Source of the DNA: Cyathus striatus
Taxonomy: Eukaryota; Basidiomycota; Agaricomycetes; Agaricales; Nidulariaceae
Reading direction: 5' to 3'
Assembly: GCA_025738555.1 (NCBI GenBank)
Contig: JAOVFP010000007.1
Coordinates: 2,666,001-2,730,000 of the forward strand
Length of the DNA stretch: 64,000 bases
Shown here: piece by piece, positions 23,607 to 34,900 of the stretch
How positions within the stretch are numbered: the stretch's first letter is position 1
How the letters are laid out: each line of letters opens with the position of its first letter
Notes under the pieces: generated by a model
The model's input: only the letters and a program-made list of their open reading frames with translations
Told to the model about the DNA's origin: nothing
Database searches by the model: none
Made by a program: the position numbers and the translations under genes

Positions 23607-25816
23607 TTGGATGGTAACCTTTGAGACATATCTGTGGTGCTTAACCTGTATATGGGCTATATTCATGCCAGAAATCACTCAACATATTTTATTCTGGTTA
23701 TTAATAATTTGGCTATTTCAATGGCTCCCAAGTGCAATACTAGTTCTATTTATTTTTATTCAACCAGTACTTGCAGCAGGAGAACAATCATTTCCTAACA
23801 TCACATTTGATGTATTCAGTAAATTTATTCTGTCAAATTTTGGTTCCAATATCACACTCTCTGCCACATTGGTTATATTGTTCTCTATGATTGATAATGT
23901 TGATTTGTTGAGTCTTCATGCAAGACAGCAGAATGCAAAGTTAACAGGAGAAAAAAATGTTGATGCAACTGCATGGATTAGATTACTGGCTAGAGCTATT
24001 CAGGAAAAAATTGGCATGGACTCAGATGATCTCTTTGAAGATTATGAAATTAATGAACACACAACTCGAACAGGCAGATCTATTTTGTTAGGCACTAAAT
24101 TAAATGAAATGGCAAGACTTCTGAACTTGTATCCTTTCAATCAGGAGAGGAAAGTTTTTGAAGGTCAACTGAAACCTGTATCTCATGCTAGTATTGATCC
24201 TGTTCATATAATATGTCCTATAGCTGCAGAGTGTGAGACACGGAGCTGTAAAGGACAGGCACTACATGTGCATACTAAAGTTAGAGATGTACCTAAAGCA
24301 ACATTAATTAAAGGCTCAAAAATATTTGAACATGCTTATGTAGTATCAGGTGTTTGTGAAAAATGTAAAACATTATATTCTGCAGAACATGAACGAGCCT
24401 ATGATGAAAAACAGGGATATTATATGGTTCATTTAAACTCTGCTAAATATCTGAAAGTAGGAAAAAAACTATGGGTAGATAGGGCATTTTCTCAAGGTGT
24501 TCTGAATGGTATATATAGCTTTCATGCATCTGCTGCAGCATATATGGAATATTGGAACAACAGTTTTGGAAATGGAAAGGAAATAAGCCGAAGACAAGTC
24601 TGGGAGGCTTTTATACATGAATCAATACACATGGTTTCTGCAGGATCTGATGTTAATTTTATTAGTCTTGATGGACTTTCAATTACTGCATTAACAGAAG
24701 AAGCATTTGCAAGGTTAGGTGAAAATGGAAAAATATGTGCATCACATAATCACAGCTGCTTAGAGTGTACACAGCCTTATAGAGAAACTCAAGACTCACT
24801 ACCAAATGAGAGTGCAACAGTTAAAATGGTAGTAGTTGATGGGATTGTTATGGGACCACAGGTAATGCACAACTAAAACTAAACAATATTATACTAATAC
24901 ATATTTTAAGCACTGTGCATATGACAATTGTTCCAATACTCTTGTAAACCATAGAGGAGGTGTATTTTGTGATGTTCACAACCAAGAATTTGGAGCAAGA
25001 TGCCGTGTTCGTGACTGTCAAAATCAAAAGATAGAAAATACACAAGCTTGCAATGAGCACCAGGAAATGTGGCATAAATATAATTTAGAACATAGTTCAG
25101 ATTATTTAAATGGTGCACGAAGAATGCTTCGCAAACCAGCTGAAAATCCACCTTGGAATAAAAACCGAGGAAGACGTGTTCAGCAGCCTCATGATGAGTC
25201 AGATACCAATATTCCAAAGAAATCTCATTATTTTAGTGCCTCTCGCTATTATTGTGTAGAAACAATATGTGCTCCATGTGGTGCTGTAATTGCATGGACA
25301 AAGTTTGTGAAGTCGGAGTCAACAACCAATATACTTAAGTTCTTAGAAGATGTTTTTCCTGATGAAGAATTAAGACCAGATTATATATGTATTGATAAGG
25401 CATGTAAACTTCTTCGAACAGCAGTTGCAAATGGAAGTTGGGTAGATTGGTTTAAAAGTAGCCGCTTTGTAGTAGATGGCTATCACTATACAAATCACCG
25501 CTCAGATGATTATCTTTGTAGAAAGTGGTGTAATCCAGCACCACAAGATGGTTCTGCACCAAACCTTGTTTATATTGCACAAGACAGAAATGGTGAAAGA
25601 TATCACAAACGAGCATTCAATACACAAGCCTGTGAACAACTAAATTCATGGCTTGGTGGGTTTGAATCTATTATGAAACGTATGACTCCAAGCAACTTTA
25701 ATTGGTTCATACATTCTATGATCTTTTATCATACTCAACAAGTAATAAAACGGCAGAACAGCCAAAACTTTAGTATTATTAGTGAAGATTTTGAACATGA
25801 TGATGGTCTGTTGTAG
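23607..25816 (+). CDS. KDZ transposase with CxC5 and CxC6 cysteine clusters
   Basis: Two exons, 23607-24861 and 24911-25816, are joined by a 49-bp intron. A first internal ATG is at 23611. A hydrophobic stretch (ITQHILFWLLIIWLFQWL) lies near the start. The CxC5-type cluster (CPIAAECETRSCKG ... GVCEKCKTLYSAEHER) is at about 24210-24400. The CxC6-type cluster (CAYDNC ... CDVHNQ ... CRVRDCQN ... CNEHQ) is at 24911-25070. The catalytic RNase H-like core follows: D 25394 (YICIDKAC), D 25475 (FVVDGYHY) and E 25634 (TQACEQLNSWLGG), with CNPAPQDGSAPNLV between. This order matches fungal KDZ transposases. No internal stop was found. After the TAG at 25814 a shifted frame continues as an acidic VVEALEDVVEEAS tail, so the C-terminus may have been lost by a small frameshift. 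The acceptor at 23606 allows fusion to ORF1. Confidence 0.9.
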
Positions 25817-26221
25817 AAGCATTGGAAGATGTGGTAGAAGAGGCATCAGAAATAATAGGTGTGGGAAATATGGTAGAAGATGTGTCAGAAAATGTGGTAC
25901 AAATGTAGTACAGAGATATCTGGTAGGAGAATAATAGGTGTGGGAAAATATTGTAGAAGAGGCATAGGAAGATGTGGTAGGGAGATAGTATGCTATCAGT
26001 ACTGAAGGGTGTGGGAAAATGTAGTAAAGAGTAGTAGTGATAGCATGTACTGAAGGGTGTGGGAAAATGTAGTAAAGAATAGTAGTGGTAGCATGTACTG
26101 AAGAGTGTGGGAAAATGTAGTAAAGAATAGTAGTAGTAGCAAAGATGTAGTAGTGAGATAGTATGTTATCAATAGGTGTGGGAAAATACACCTGGAGTCT
26201 TAAACAGAACTTACTTTAAAA
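25817..26221 (+). repeat. GTGTGGGAAAAT-type tandem repeats after the transposase
   Basis: Roughly 50-bp units with GGTGTGGGAAAATGTAGTAAAGA and TAGTAGTGGTAGCATGTACTGAA repeat three to four times (about 25990-26140). They are preceded by related GATGTGGTAGAAGAGGCATC units that look like a degenerate coding tail. Confidence 0.7.
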
Positions 26222-26455
26222 AATACAAAGTCCATCAGGACTCCACCAGGACTCCATCAGGACTTCTTATATTCCAGCAGGATGTCATCAGGACAATATC
26301 TATTCCATCAGGACTCCATCCGGACTCCACCCGGACTCCGCCGGACTTCACTGGACTCCACCTGGACTCCACCCGGACTCCACCAGATTCCATCAGGACT
26401 CCGCCGGACTCCACCCGGACTATCCGGACTATATTGAGTCCGGACGGACTGGGGG
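26222..26455 (-). repeat. right subterminal GGACTCC repeats of the KDZ element
   Basis: Many copies of CATCAGGACTCCA, CCGGACTCC and CACCTGGACTCC occur, the mirror image in position of 18795-19085. The outer 37 bp form the right terminal inverted repeat. Confidence 0.85.
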
Positions 26456-26472
26456 GGGGAGCATAAAGTACT

Positions 26473-26665
26473 GAGCCTGGGGTTGATTGTTTATGTTGTG
26501 AGTAACGATTTCCTTTCACTTGTTGCGTTAGATAAATGGTACTGATAAGGTTATACAGGGTGTTGTTCTGGGATATTGGAAGAGTGGAATAAGCAGATAT
26601 ATCAGGTTATTGTACCTATTGAGGATGAGGATGCGTTATAAGATATACTCTTTGACTGTGTACTA
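26473..26665 (+). pseudogene. PC-esterase / TBL-like protein, 3' part
   Basis: Starting within the target duplication, the frame LEPG-VDCLCC continues the 5' part. A possible short intron follows (GTGAGTAAC ... GCGTTAG), then SGILEEWNKQIYQVIV, which fits the C-terminal block (CLPGV.EEWN) of the same family. Stops TGATAA occur just before that block. Together with 17440-18776 it forms one gene split by the transposon. Confidence 0.55.
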
Positions 26666-26692
26666 GACGTTATGGATGCTGTGTTGGGGCAT

Positions 26693-27041
26693 TGCGTAAT
26701 GATTTAACACGTATATATCTACTTGGACTGGTTATTAATGCATATGGTATTTATATGGATGGTATATGGTTCTGGGATTCGTTATATCTGACTTATGTCT
26801 CACAACACGAACTTTCTGTAAGTTACTTCAAATTTTGCTGCTAACTAGTGAATTCAACATTAAATAAATATAAATCACTCAAATTCCCAGACAGAGAGGA
26901 GAGCGACGCGGAATTTTGAGAACATCGTGGTACGAGGGAGAAAGATAAGAAGCGTTGAGGGTAAAATATATTTACGACTAAGCTTCCGCTGCAGAGTGAA
27001 ATTATGATTGTAATAATATTGCATGATCTACCTGAATGAAT
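26693..27041 (+). repeat. duplicated segment (copy 1 of 2)
   Basis: 26693-26817 and 26930-27041 are nearly identical to the contiguous stretch 47363-47592. Copy 1 has an extra 112 bp (26818-26929) without intron borders or terminal repeats. Confidence 0.9.
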
Positions 27042-27483
27042 CACCTTGTTTGACAAGGTATCTCCGAGGTCAAAATTGGTTCACTTTTTGACCTGCACGT
27101 GCATGAACGTGATTTTGTCCCATGATTGACGCGTCGACCGTTCTTTTTTTGGCGCCTTGCCTTCGTGCTTTCTTCTTTCAGTTTCCTGCACCATCTAGTA
27201 CATATTGTTTTCCTCCGTTTCTGTGTACTCGTTACCCGTTTGCCGCTATTGGAGCACTAGTACACTTTTTGCAACGTGGATTATAGGGTCAGTTCCTGCT
27301 CTGGAGTTAACAGTGCAGGTAGTGGTGTGCCGATTCACCGAATCTATTTGTACACCTGGGGAGAGGGGGCAGCTGGCGTGCACACTCCACCTATTTCTTC
27401 CTTTTCCTCAAGCCCTCTTATGTCTGCACCTTTATGGTGTTGTTCCTAGCTGTCTTCCTTGCTTCTAGCGGAGGACAGATAGA
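27042..27483. other. no recognisable gene
   Basis: CpG-richer sequence with one open frame of about 87 codons at 27205-27468 that lacks a recognisable domain. It could be part of the 5' region of the gene remnant that follows. Confidence 0.35.
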
Positions 27484-27925
27484 GATGACGAGAACGGGCA
27501 AGATGATCCAATGGGTACAGCATAAATTGTTCATGGTATGTACTAAATCTTAATTTTACTTATTTCTATTTCCTGACTTTCCTTTATCTCTAGCCTGAAC
27601 CTGAGGTACCCATTGACTATGACACTAATAGTAAGCATCCCTTGCCATATAAAATTAATCAATCTCTTTGATAACTTGTATTTGGCTAGATTGTGCCCTC
27701 TTATGCAGCTGGCCTGAGGCCTCTTCCCACAGAAGTAGCTCGCCAAGCAATGCCATTTCTTTACAACACTCATAGAATTGTCTGCCCTACCATATATGGG
27801 ATTAATGGTGGCAACGTTACTGTCGAGATTAACTTTGAATTGAGAGGTGAGAAATAACCCAGTATGACTGTTACAAGGCAAACCTTGTCGCAATTCGCGT
27901 CATCCTCCACCTCCTTCCATAACAG
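27484..27925 (+). pseudogene. partial member of the unknown tandem family (copy 0)
   Basis: It preserves the C-terminal exon pattern of the family at 36097-41273: HKLF-type end, intron, PEPEVPIDYDTN exon, intron (acceptor TTATGCAG near 27710), then EVARQAMPFLYNTHRIVCPTIYGING ... VTVEINFELRG. This parallels KLFATHSINRPAIYDING ... AEIHFELSH of copy C. The end after FELRG has decayed out of frame. No N-terminal half is visible. It lies outside the inverted duplication, so the family is not confined to that block. Confidence 0.6.
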
Positions 27926-28258
27926 CTAACAGTCTCCATCATAACTTCTATCCTTCCCTCTCCCATACTTCATCCTCATCTCAATAACAACATGAACAAG
28001 ACATTGAACAACCACAATGGCAAAATTCATTACACCAAGAAACACCACGCTGTTCAGAACAGGAAGAAACCTTATACTACCTTGCTCGACATCAACACAC
28101 CTCATGTTCAACTTTAAATGTGACAAATGATACTTTTTTGTTATTTGTAAACTCGTTCCTACTCTTCTCAAAATGTACCTCTGTACTGTACTTATATAAC
28201 TGATAACATGTTATTTGTTCCCTGTGAACTTATACGCCCAACTCTACCAATTTTTATT

Positions 28259-28305
28259 TGTCAAAGTCAAACAAGGTTCTCGCCGACGCAGTTGGCAATT
28301 CCCAG
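28259..28305 (+). repeat. short direct duplicate of 42918-42965
   Basis: CAAAGTCAAACAAGGT, then a C/T-variant CTCGCC block, then GGCAATTCCCAGT occur in both places. The two lie just outside and just inside opposite ends of the large inverted-repeat block. Confidence 0.7.
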
Positions 28306-28389
28306 TTATATAAGCATCATCAGAATACAGCATGATATTCTATCGTAATACATTTCTACTCTATTGTACTGTATTGTTGCGTCACTATA
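28306..28389 (+). mobile_element. copia LTR fragment
   Basis: TTATATAAGCATCATCAGAATAC ... GTTGCGTCACTATA is nearly identical to the start of the LTR piece at 47594 and related to the solo LTR at 11287. It is cut off at 28389 by the inverted duplication. Confidence 0.8.
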
Positions 28390-28645
28390 GAGCTTAGACC
28401 GACTCTTACCCTCCATTCTTTGTCGAGTACGTGCCTTTGAAATATAAACTGAATGTTGAGAAAGCAGTCGGATCTATCAATGTAATTTCACAGGCTTGGG
28501 AGAGTGCTACATTCGATATTTGCATGCCGGGTGATCCTTCATGCACGTGAAGAGGCTCGCAAAACAGTGGGGATAGCCTCAGCAAATGAATTAATGACAC
28601 TGGATTTCAGCCTAACGTGAGTTAAATAGCTATGTTATTTCTCAT

Positions 28646-30369
28646 GGGCCGTCAACTTTTCGAGTTACCGGTAACTCGAATGGAACTTGACTGACACGTA
28701 AGTGGAACTTAACTTGGGAACTTAACTTGTAACTCGAAAATGTAAATTATCTTGATTTGTATGGTTTATGACAGACATTTCCTCACCTCTATGGATTACT
28801 AAATTGTTGCGCGCTCACCATTGGGCCTCGCAGTTGTTATTTCCCACGCCCTGAATGTTGATTCTATTTTTTGATGCTGCTCGGCGCTCTCCATCAAATT
28901 GATTAATGTGCGCCACGCGCTGTTTTCCACAGCGCATTTGATTGCATACATATCGCTCATCACTGTCACACACAGTGAGCAACTAGTATTCTCGTTTATG
29001 GTCGAGTTTTTGAGTATTTCATACCAATTTTTGCGAGCACATATATATATTAAATATTTCCACAGTGCAGATAAATCATAGATGAATATTATATGAGAAC
29101 CTGAGATTATTATTATGCATTTTAAATTTTATGGAGGCACAGTGCACTACATTTGTGAAACTAATAATATATTATATACTAAATAATGTACTTCTTGTTG
29201 TATTAAAAATAATAATGAGAAGAGGGCAAAAAATGAGTGAGGAATGCACAAAATGAATGCTCACTGTTGAGTACAGTGGTGGAAGAAGCACGACACCACC
29301 ACCATCAATGCATTGGAAGCAAGTGGAATGATTGGGAATTTGATGGATGATGTGATGGCACTATTTTTATACATCTGCAGCAGCAGGGGTGGGTGTGGGA
29401 AACAACGAGCTAAGGGATCATGACAACAATGAGGACAATCATAAAGTATGGGTTTTTTGTTATGGAACTTGAGGAACTTAAGTTAGACACTTGACTGGAA
29501 CTTAAGTGGAACTTGAATGGAACTCGACTCAAACTCGAGTGGAGTCAAGTGGCACTTATCACCCGAATGTAACTTGATGGTAACTTAACTGACACTTGAA
29601 TTTAGCATAAGTGAGGAACTTAACTCCACTCGACTGACACTTGAAAAAAATTATAAGCAAGAAACTCGACTTGACTTGATAGAACTTAACTTTCACTCAA
29701 AAAAAATAAGCGAGAAACTCGACTCCACTCAATGGAACTTAACTTTTGCTCAAAAAAATAAGCGAGAAACTTAACTTTAAACTAGGGAACTTAAATTTTA
29801 CTTAAAAATAAGAATGTTCTACAATTGTATTGTATGAAGTACCCTACAATAATACATACAGTAGTTTGTGTTAATGGTGCATGAAACAGCCAAGGACAGT
29901 ACATTTGCCATCATGCACTATTGATGTGCACATCAGCAAAAGCTGTTAACTCCAGAATCCCTGTAGCCAAGTGCGTGTCCTGGTGCATATACTGAAATAG
30001 TACTTTATGTTGGTGGTGCTACTACTGACATAATAGAGTACATCTAAGAGTTAGTTGTATCAGAACTTAACTTTGACTCAAAATAATTAAAGGGAACTTG
30101 ACTTTCATTCAAAAAAAAATAAGACATGAACTTAAGTTTACTCAAGGGAACTTGACTTTCACCAAAAAAAAATAAGGAAGGAACTTAAGTCCACTCGAGG
30201 GAACTCAACTTTCACCAAAATAAAAAAGTGGGGAACTTGAGTCCACTTGAAATAAGAAAATCGCCACTTGAGGTAACTTAACTTTGACTCAAAAAAGTTA
30301 AGCGAGCTCAAAAGTGGAACTTGACTATAACTCGAAAAACTTAACTGAAACTTGAAAAGTTAGCAGCCC
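28646..30369. mobile_element. 1,724-bp non-autonomous TIR transposon with natural empty site
   Basis: It is flanked by the 9-bp duplication ATTTCTCAT (28637-28645 and 30370-30378). The left end GGGCCGTCAACTTTTCGAGTT and the reverse complement of the right end GGGCTGCTAACTTTTCAAGTT form imperfect TIRs. The uninterrupted site exists in the right arm of the inverted duplication near 43575-43590. The interior has no coding capacity and is packed with AACTTGAC, AACTTAAG and ACTCGA words (28670-28750, 29460-29800, 30060-30360). A 9-bp duplication fits MULE-like elements; hAT (8 bp) is the alternative. Confidence 0.88.
28831..29407. mobile_element. nested MITE-like element (family of 436-867)
   Basis: The left end CAGTTGTTATTTCCCACGCC and the reverse complement of the right end CGTTGTTTCCCACACCC are similar. 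An internal TGCTCACTGTTGAG (29258-29271) is shared with 436-867. It lies between two AACTTGA-rich blocks of the host element, which fits insertion into it. Confidence 0.5.
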
Positions 30370-30688
30370 ATTTCTCATGTACTATACTAGCTTGTTTTCT
30401 TATATTGAACCTGTATAAATATCCACGATTTCATATCTTGAGTTTGGAGACAACATATATAATGTGAATTTAATATGCTACTGTATGATGGCACGCACCC
30501 AATGATAGACTGACATAATGCTGGTTCTGATGCCACCTGAGCAATCATTCAAGTTTAACTGTCTTTATAATACAATGTTATCAATTCATTGAAGTGTCAA
30601 ATACAGTTAATAACATGTACAATATTGTCGCTAGCTACACTGTAGTAGTGTTTTGATCTTGATGATATGTTTTATCAGTGTCCAACTA

Positions 30689-31901
30689 TCAACAGTCAGC
30701 CCTCCTCACCATGTCGAGCTCCTGAAGCAATCTCGACAGATCCAAATCCACATGTGGAGCTACATCACCACTTCCTACTGGTAAATTTTGCTCTGCTCCA
30801 CTTTCCTCAATAGATAATTTTGAGCAGAGGGGTCCAAACATGGGATTATGCAGCACATTAGTATTTAAATGAGGCTTGCTGATAGATAGGGCAGGTTGGA
30901 GATGTTCTCCTTGGAATCTAAACCTATACGTATTTCTTCGTCTTTGATAAACAAAAATTACAACCCCCAAAATGGCAATTAAGCCACAAATGGATCCCAC
31001 AGTACTCCCTATTGTTAGCATGCTTTTTTGTTTCTCAGTACCAGAACTGCTTCCCATTCTGTTTTTTTTTGAAGATGTAGGATTAGCAGCACTTTCTGAC
31101 AATGTGATACTTGAAGAACTAGTTGTAGGGTTGGATTGAAACACCCTGATTGACCCAATTTCGAAGTACGCCCCCCCAAAATTGGACCCATTTCCAACCA
31201 CATTTGATTGGCAGGTTCCAGGACAAGTTTGATTGTATAGTTGCTGACCAAGAGCTGAGTGGACTCATTCAACCCAAATGTTCAAGTAGTAAATATGCAA
31301 GCTCACCACTACAAATGTCAATGTCGATTACAAGAGATTGAGGTAAAAAGGCTGCAGAAAATCCACTTGGTCCACAAATTGAAGCTGGCCAATACACTAC
31401 TGGCATATCAAATTCCAATGTATTAATGGTGCTGTGATTCAATGAAATAAACTGAGGCACATTACTGCATGGTAAATACCATATCCTGCAAGTATTCAGT
31501 GATATAAATTTATGATAAGAGCTTTGGATACCGAGCTTACAATATTTCAGTGGAAGTATATTCAGTAATGAAAGCCCCTCCCTGCTCATTGTTAAAGTCC
31601 GGACCATATGAAGGAAAACCAGCATTAGTAGTGGTACATCCTAGCAATGGGTCACCACAATCAGTCGTATTAACAATTGATGCGGCATTTTGGTTTGGAT
31701 TCAAGTCAGATGATGCATTACACCTTGCAGTAGTGTGCAAGCTCATATGGCTAAATGCATCTTGGTTCACAGCTTCAAATGTACTGATTCCACTGAATAG
31801 TATGATTAACATTAAAAATACAAAAGGGGAATAAAGGCAGAACATATAATTACCTGCCTTCAGGCCAATTACCACCAACTTGAATTGGAGACAATAACCA
31901 G
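30689..31901 (-). pseudogene. captured GH16 glycoside hydrolase, C-terminal part
   Basis: Read on the minus strand, exon 31854-31901 gives WLLSPIQVGGNWPEG. The next exon (from 31792) gives GISTFEAVNQDAFSHMSLHTTARC, then CTTTNAGFPSYGPDFNNEQGG, YTSTEI, IWYLPCSNVP, CGPSGF and YFEIGSIRVFQ. These are the C-terminal blocks of fungal GH16 beta-glucan-active enzymes. The EIDxxE catalytic block is replaced by GISTFE, so the nucleophile and following Asp are missing. A Ser/Thr-rich stretch, one transmembrane helix (IGLIAILGVV-type, near 30955-31015) and a cytoplasmic tail end at 30689. Introns keep GT-AG borders and the frame is open. The N-terminal half is absent; upstream the frame joins Helitron sequence. 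Confidence 0.75.
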
Positions 31902-31924
31902 CTGCAAAAAAAAAACTTAACAAG

Positions 31925-34900
31925 TGTTTGACTCAAATGCCATTCAATGATCTCAAAAGCTCATTTTTGATCTGGTTTGAGCAAGGACAGGTTGACAGGT
32001 GTCAATGCGTCTTCGCATATTTCGGCTCTTTGTCTGAGTTGGGTAACATTCTGCAGACAAGTTACAGAACCTTCTGCTTGCTCAGTTAATAATGTCACTG
32101 TGCCTGTGACATTGTTTTCATCTCTATTTGCAGTATCTGGTACTTGGATTCTATTTTGTTCTGTGACATCATTTCCCATCTGCATCTTCCATTTTTGTAA
32201 CAGGTTCATATTTTCGCCTGATGCTGGTCTAACATGTTCTTGAAAGGATTGTACACTCCAATTTGAATTTGCCATTTTGGCAAAAATTCCATTCTCTTTT
32301 CCTACCATGACCACTATTGTTCCATGGTTTGCTTCCACCCAATTCACCATTGTCATCTTTAGGTCTTGGAGTCCCTGTTTGGAGTATGAAGATATAATGT
32401 TTGTAATGGTCTGATCTTTCTCCTCCAGATCTTCCTCGGTATTGATGTACATCCTGTCTGTGTTTCCTGTCTCTGTATCTGATACCTCTGCCATGACCCT
32501 TTCTCATTCTCTTCTCACAGCACCCTTGCTTTCATGATAATATTGAATTCCAGACAATACTAGGTGAACTCGAGCAGGTGCTGTCTCCAGGAATTTGTTA
32601 AATGTATCCACCCAGCTTTCTGTGTTTAATTTCAAATCTGTTAACTTTCTCCAGGGTTTCAATAATACCAGCATGGATGCGCAGTAGTAATCTTGAACCT
32701 CACTGTCGTCATTTCTCAGAAAGTACATTCCTATAAAATTAGGAAGATTTGAATGTCCTTGTGTACATACTATTCTTTGTTTTGTTCCATAAAGTGGATG
32801 ATTTTCCTGATAATGCACCCTGAGGTTCTTGTTTCTTCCCCTGTTATTGCTCATTTGGATGTCTGATGTTCCTTCATCCACGTTTGACTGAGAATTTGTC
32901 TTGTATGTGTCCATGAAATATTGCAAGACACTATAATTTTCTAATTGCTCTCCCTGTAACGCGTAGTCTGTAAATTGACATTTTTTACCCAACTTGCCTG
33001 TATCATCACTTTGTAAAGTTATCAATTCCTCCTCTCCCTATAGTGTGTTTGTGTTCTTTTTGTCAATGAAGAGTTATCAAGTGTACATACCTCATTTTCC
33101 TCCTCTTTCTCACTGTCTGACTTGTTATCCTCACTGTCTGTTTCCTTGCTGTTAGATCTATCTGTTATCTAATTACTGGATTACTGTTTAGTTTAAGTAG
33201 AACTCACTCATCCACTTCATTTTCATTACTTGAGTTTTCGCTGTGTCAACATAATTGTGAGTGCAGTGTCCTTGTACAGTTGGTGGACTTACCTATTGAT
33301 TGGCATGTTATCTGTAGTACCCTCTCTCTGTTCCGGACCAAGGATCCTATTACCTTTTTTCAGCTTTTTATTTTTACTAATTATGTCTCCACCAACCTAC
33401 CTGTTATTTGCCGAACTGATTCAGCAGTTTCTAATCCTGGGGCATGTGCATGTATATTGGTGGCAATGTAATCTTTTACTTGCTTCCAAAATTGCTTGGT
33501 TTTCAATAGTTCCTGCATCTCGCTAGTACTTGGAGTGTTTTCTAGCCATAGGATTATGTGAAGGTGCAAGCTTCCTCTTCCTTGGGACTCCACTGTCCCA
33601 AAATATGCTGCCAATTTACCATACACTCCATTTGTGCTGTGAACTTTAAATTGTGTGGCCTGAATTCCAAAAAGTTTACATAATATTGTGTTGACCAAGA
33701 AATGAAAAAACTTGGTGGCGCCATAGGGATCGTTTGCTATATTTTGTGCCCTCTTATACTTGTCAGGTCCTGATGTTTGGATAAAGTTATCCATATCAAT
33801 GTTTTCCCCTGCAAATACCTGGGCTATAGGATTGTGGAGATCACAAGGGTTTATAGTAACCCATAAAGATGGGGGTCCTATGTAAGCCACTGTCGACCAC
33901 ATCTGAGACCGCATCTGATACTGTGATTGATTTGATTCCATAACTCTGCCACCTACAGCATGAACATGTTTCCATAACAATCTCACTGCAGGATTGGAAA
34001 TCTCCAACTTATTTTCTTCCTCTATCTTGGCCTTTTCAAGTTTATCTGCAGTTATGGTTGATAGTATTCTAGCCTTGGCCTCAAAATCTCTCCTATGCAT
34101 TTGAAGTCATGCAGAGCCCAATGCCTCTCATCTCTGTAATATTCCAAAAATCACAAATGGGAAGGTTTCATGTGTTCGAAATCTGCAATCATGGTACTGC
34201 ATTAGCCACTTTGCATGATCAGCCAATAACACTTCAAATGGTCTATCTGCCTCTGGTCCTCCTACACCATATGGAAACAAGCATGGAAAAGCTTGTTCAA
34301 AATAGTTTTCCCTGTCATAATTTATCTTGTCTTGCAAGTTTCATTCTTGGGCAACCAAAGTTGCATACTGGTTTTCTCCCATGTCTTATTGTGTAATTGC
34401 CCTCTGTCCCCTCTTCCCAAAGATCATTCAGGCCCCATTCCAGTAATTCCAATGCTGTCACCTTGGATAGATCTGTGTCAGTAGTACCTGTTACAGTGTA
34501 TGGTATCACATCAGATTTGTCATTTGTTTCCTCATTTCCATCTGTTTTGATATTCATAAATTAACTGTCATTTTGTATATTTTTTTGACATTACCTTCAT
34601 CCCTTGGCTCCTCCTCAGGGTTAGGTATGTAGCCATCACTTTCTTCATCAACTATTCCTATGTCTGAGGATTGCTGAACAATTCCTACAATTTCTGCAGG
34701 AATATTGTCTTCTGGTAAAGAACCCAGGCGTACAGGATCAATTTTTATATCCTTGTAATACTTTTCATTATTTGTTTTTAACCATAACAGAGCTTCTGTC
34801 ACGGCTTGTCTTCATACTCAAAACATGTTCCAAAGATACTTCCTTGGAAGCTGCCCTACTCCAATAAAGGTTATGGTTATTATTGATGCAAGCACACTAG

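Larger units (their letters stand above)
18777..26472 (+). mobile_element. KDZ-type DNA transposon, 7,696 bp
   Basis: The left end (18777-18813) and the reverse complement of the right end (26436-26472) align over about 37 bp with roughly six mismatches. Shared blocks are CTTTA, CCCCCCCA and CGGACTC. Both ends continue into GGACTCC-rich subterminal DNA. A 10-bp target duplication, GAGCCTGGGG, flanks the element exactly. Inside, in order, are the left subterminal repeats, a hairpin-repeat array, a multi-exon passenger-like gene and a CxC5/CxC6 KDZ transposase. The KDZ (Kyakuja-Dileera-Zisupton) class is known from fungi and algae. Zisupton elements are described with 8-bp duplications and complex subterminal repeats, so the 10-bp duplication here is slightly unusual. 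The long open frames suggest a recent and possibly active copy. Confidence 0.9.
28390..30700 (-). repeat. left arm of a 578-bp inverted duplication (interrupted)
   Basis: 28390-28645 joined to 30370-30700 (minus one 9-bp target duplication) matches 43255-43832 in reverse complement over 578 bp. The outer part (28390-28645) keeps its CpGs. The inner part (30370-30700) differs from the right arm at about 14 sites, all CpG to TpG or CpA as far as I can see. The inner end includes the last codons of the GH16 fragment. The outer part contains an exon-like stretch (YKLNVEKAV ... WESATFDICMPGDPSCT) on the plus strand. Confidence 0.92.

Noticed and set aside
26818..26929. Intron explaining the 112-bp difference between the two duplicated segments
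   Set aside because: It begins near TGTAAGT but does not end in AG at the join, and no coding sequence surrounds it.
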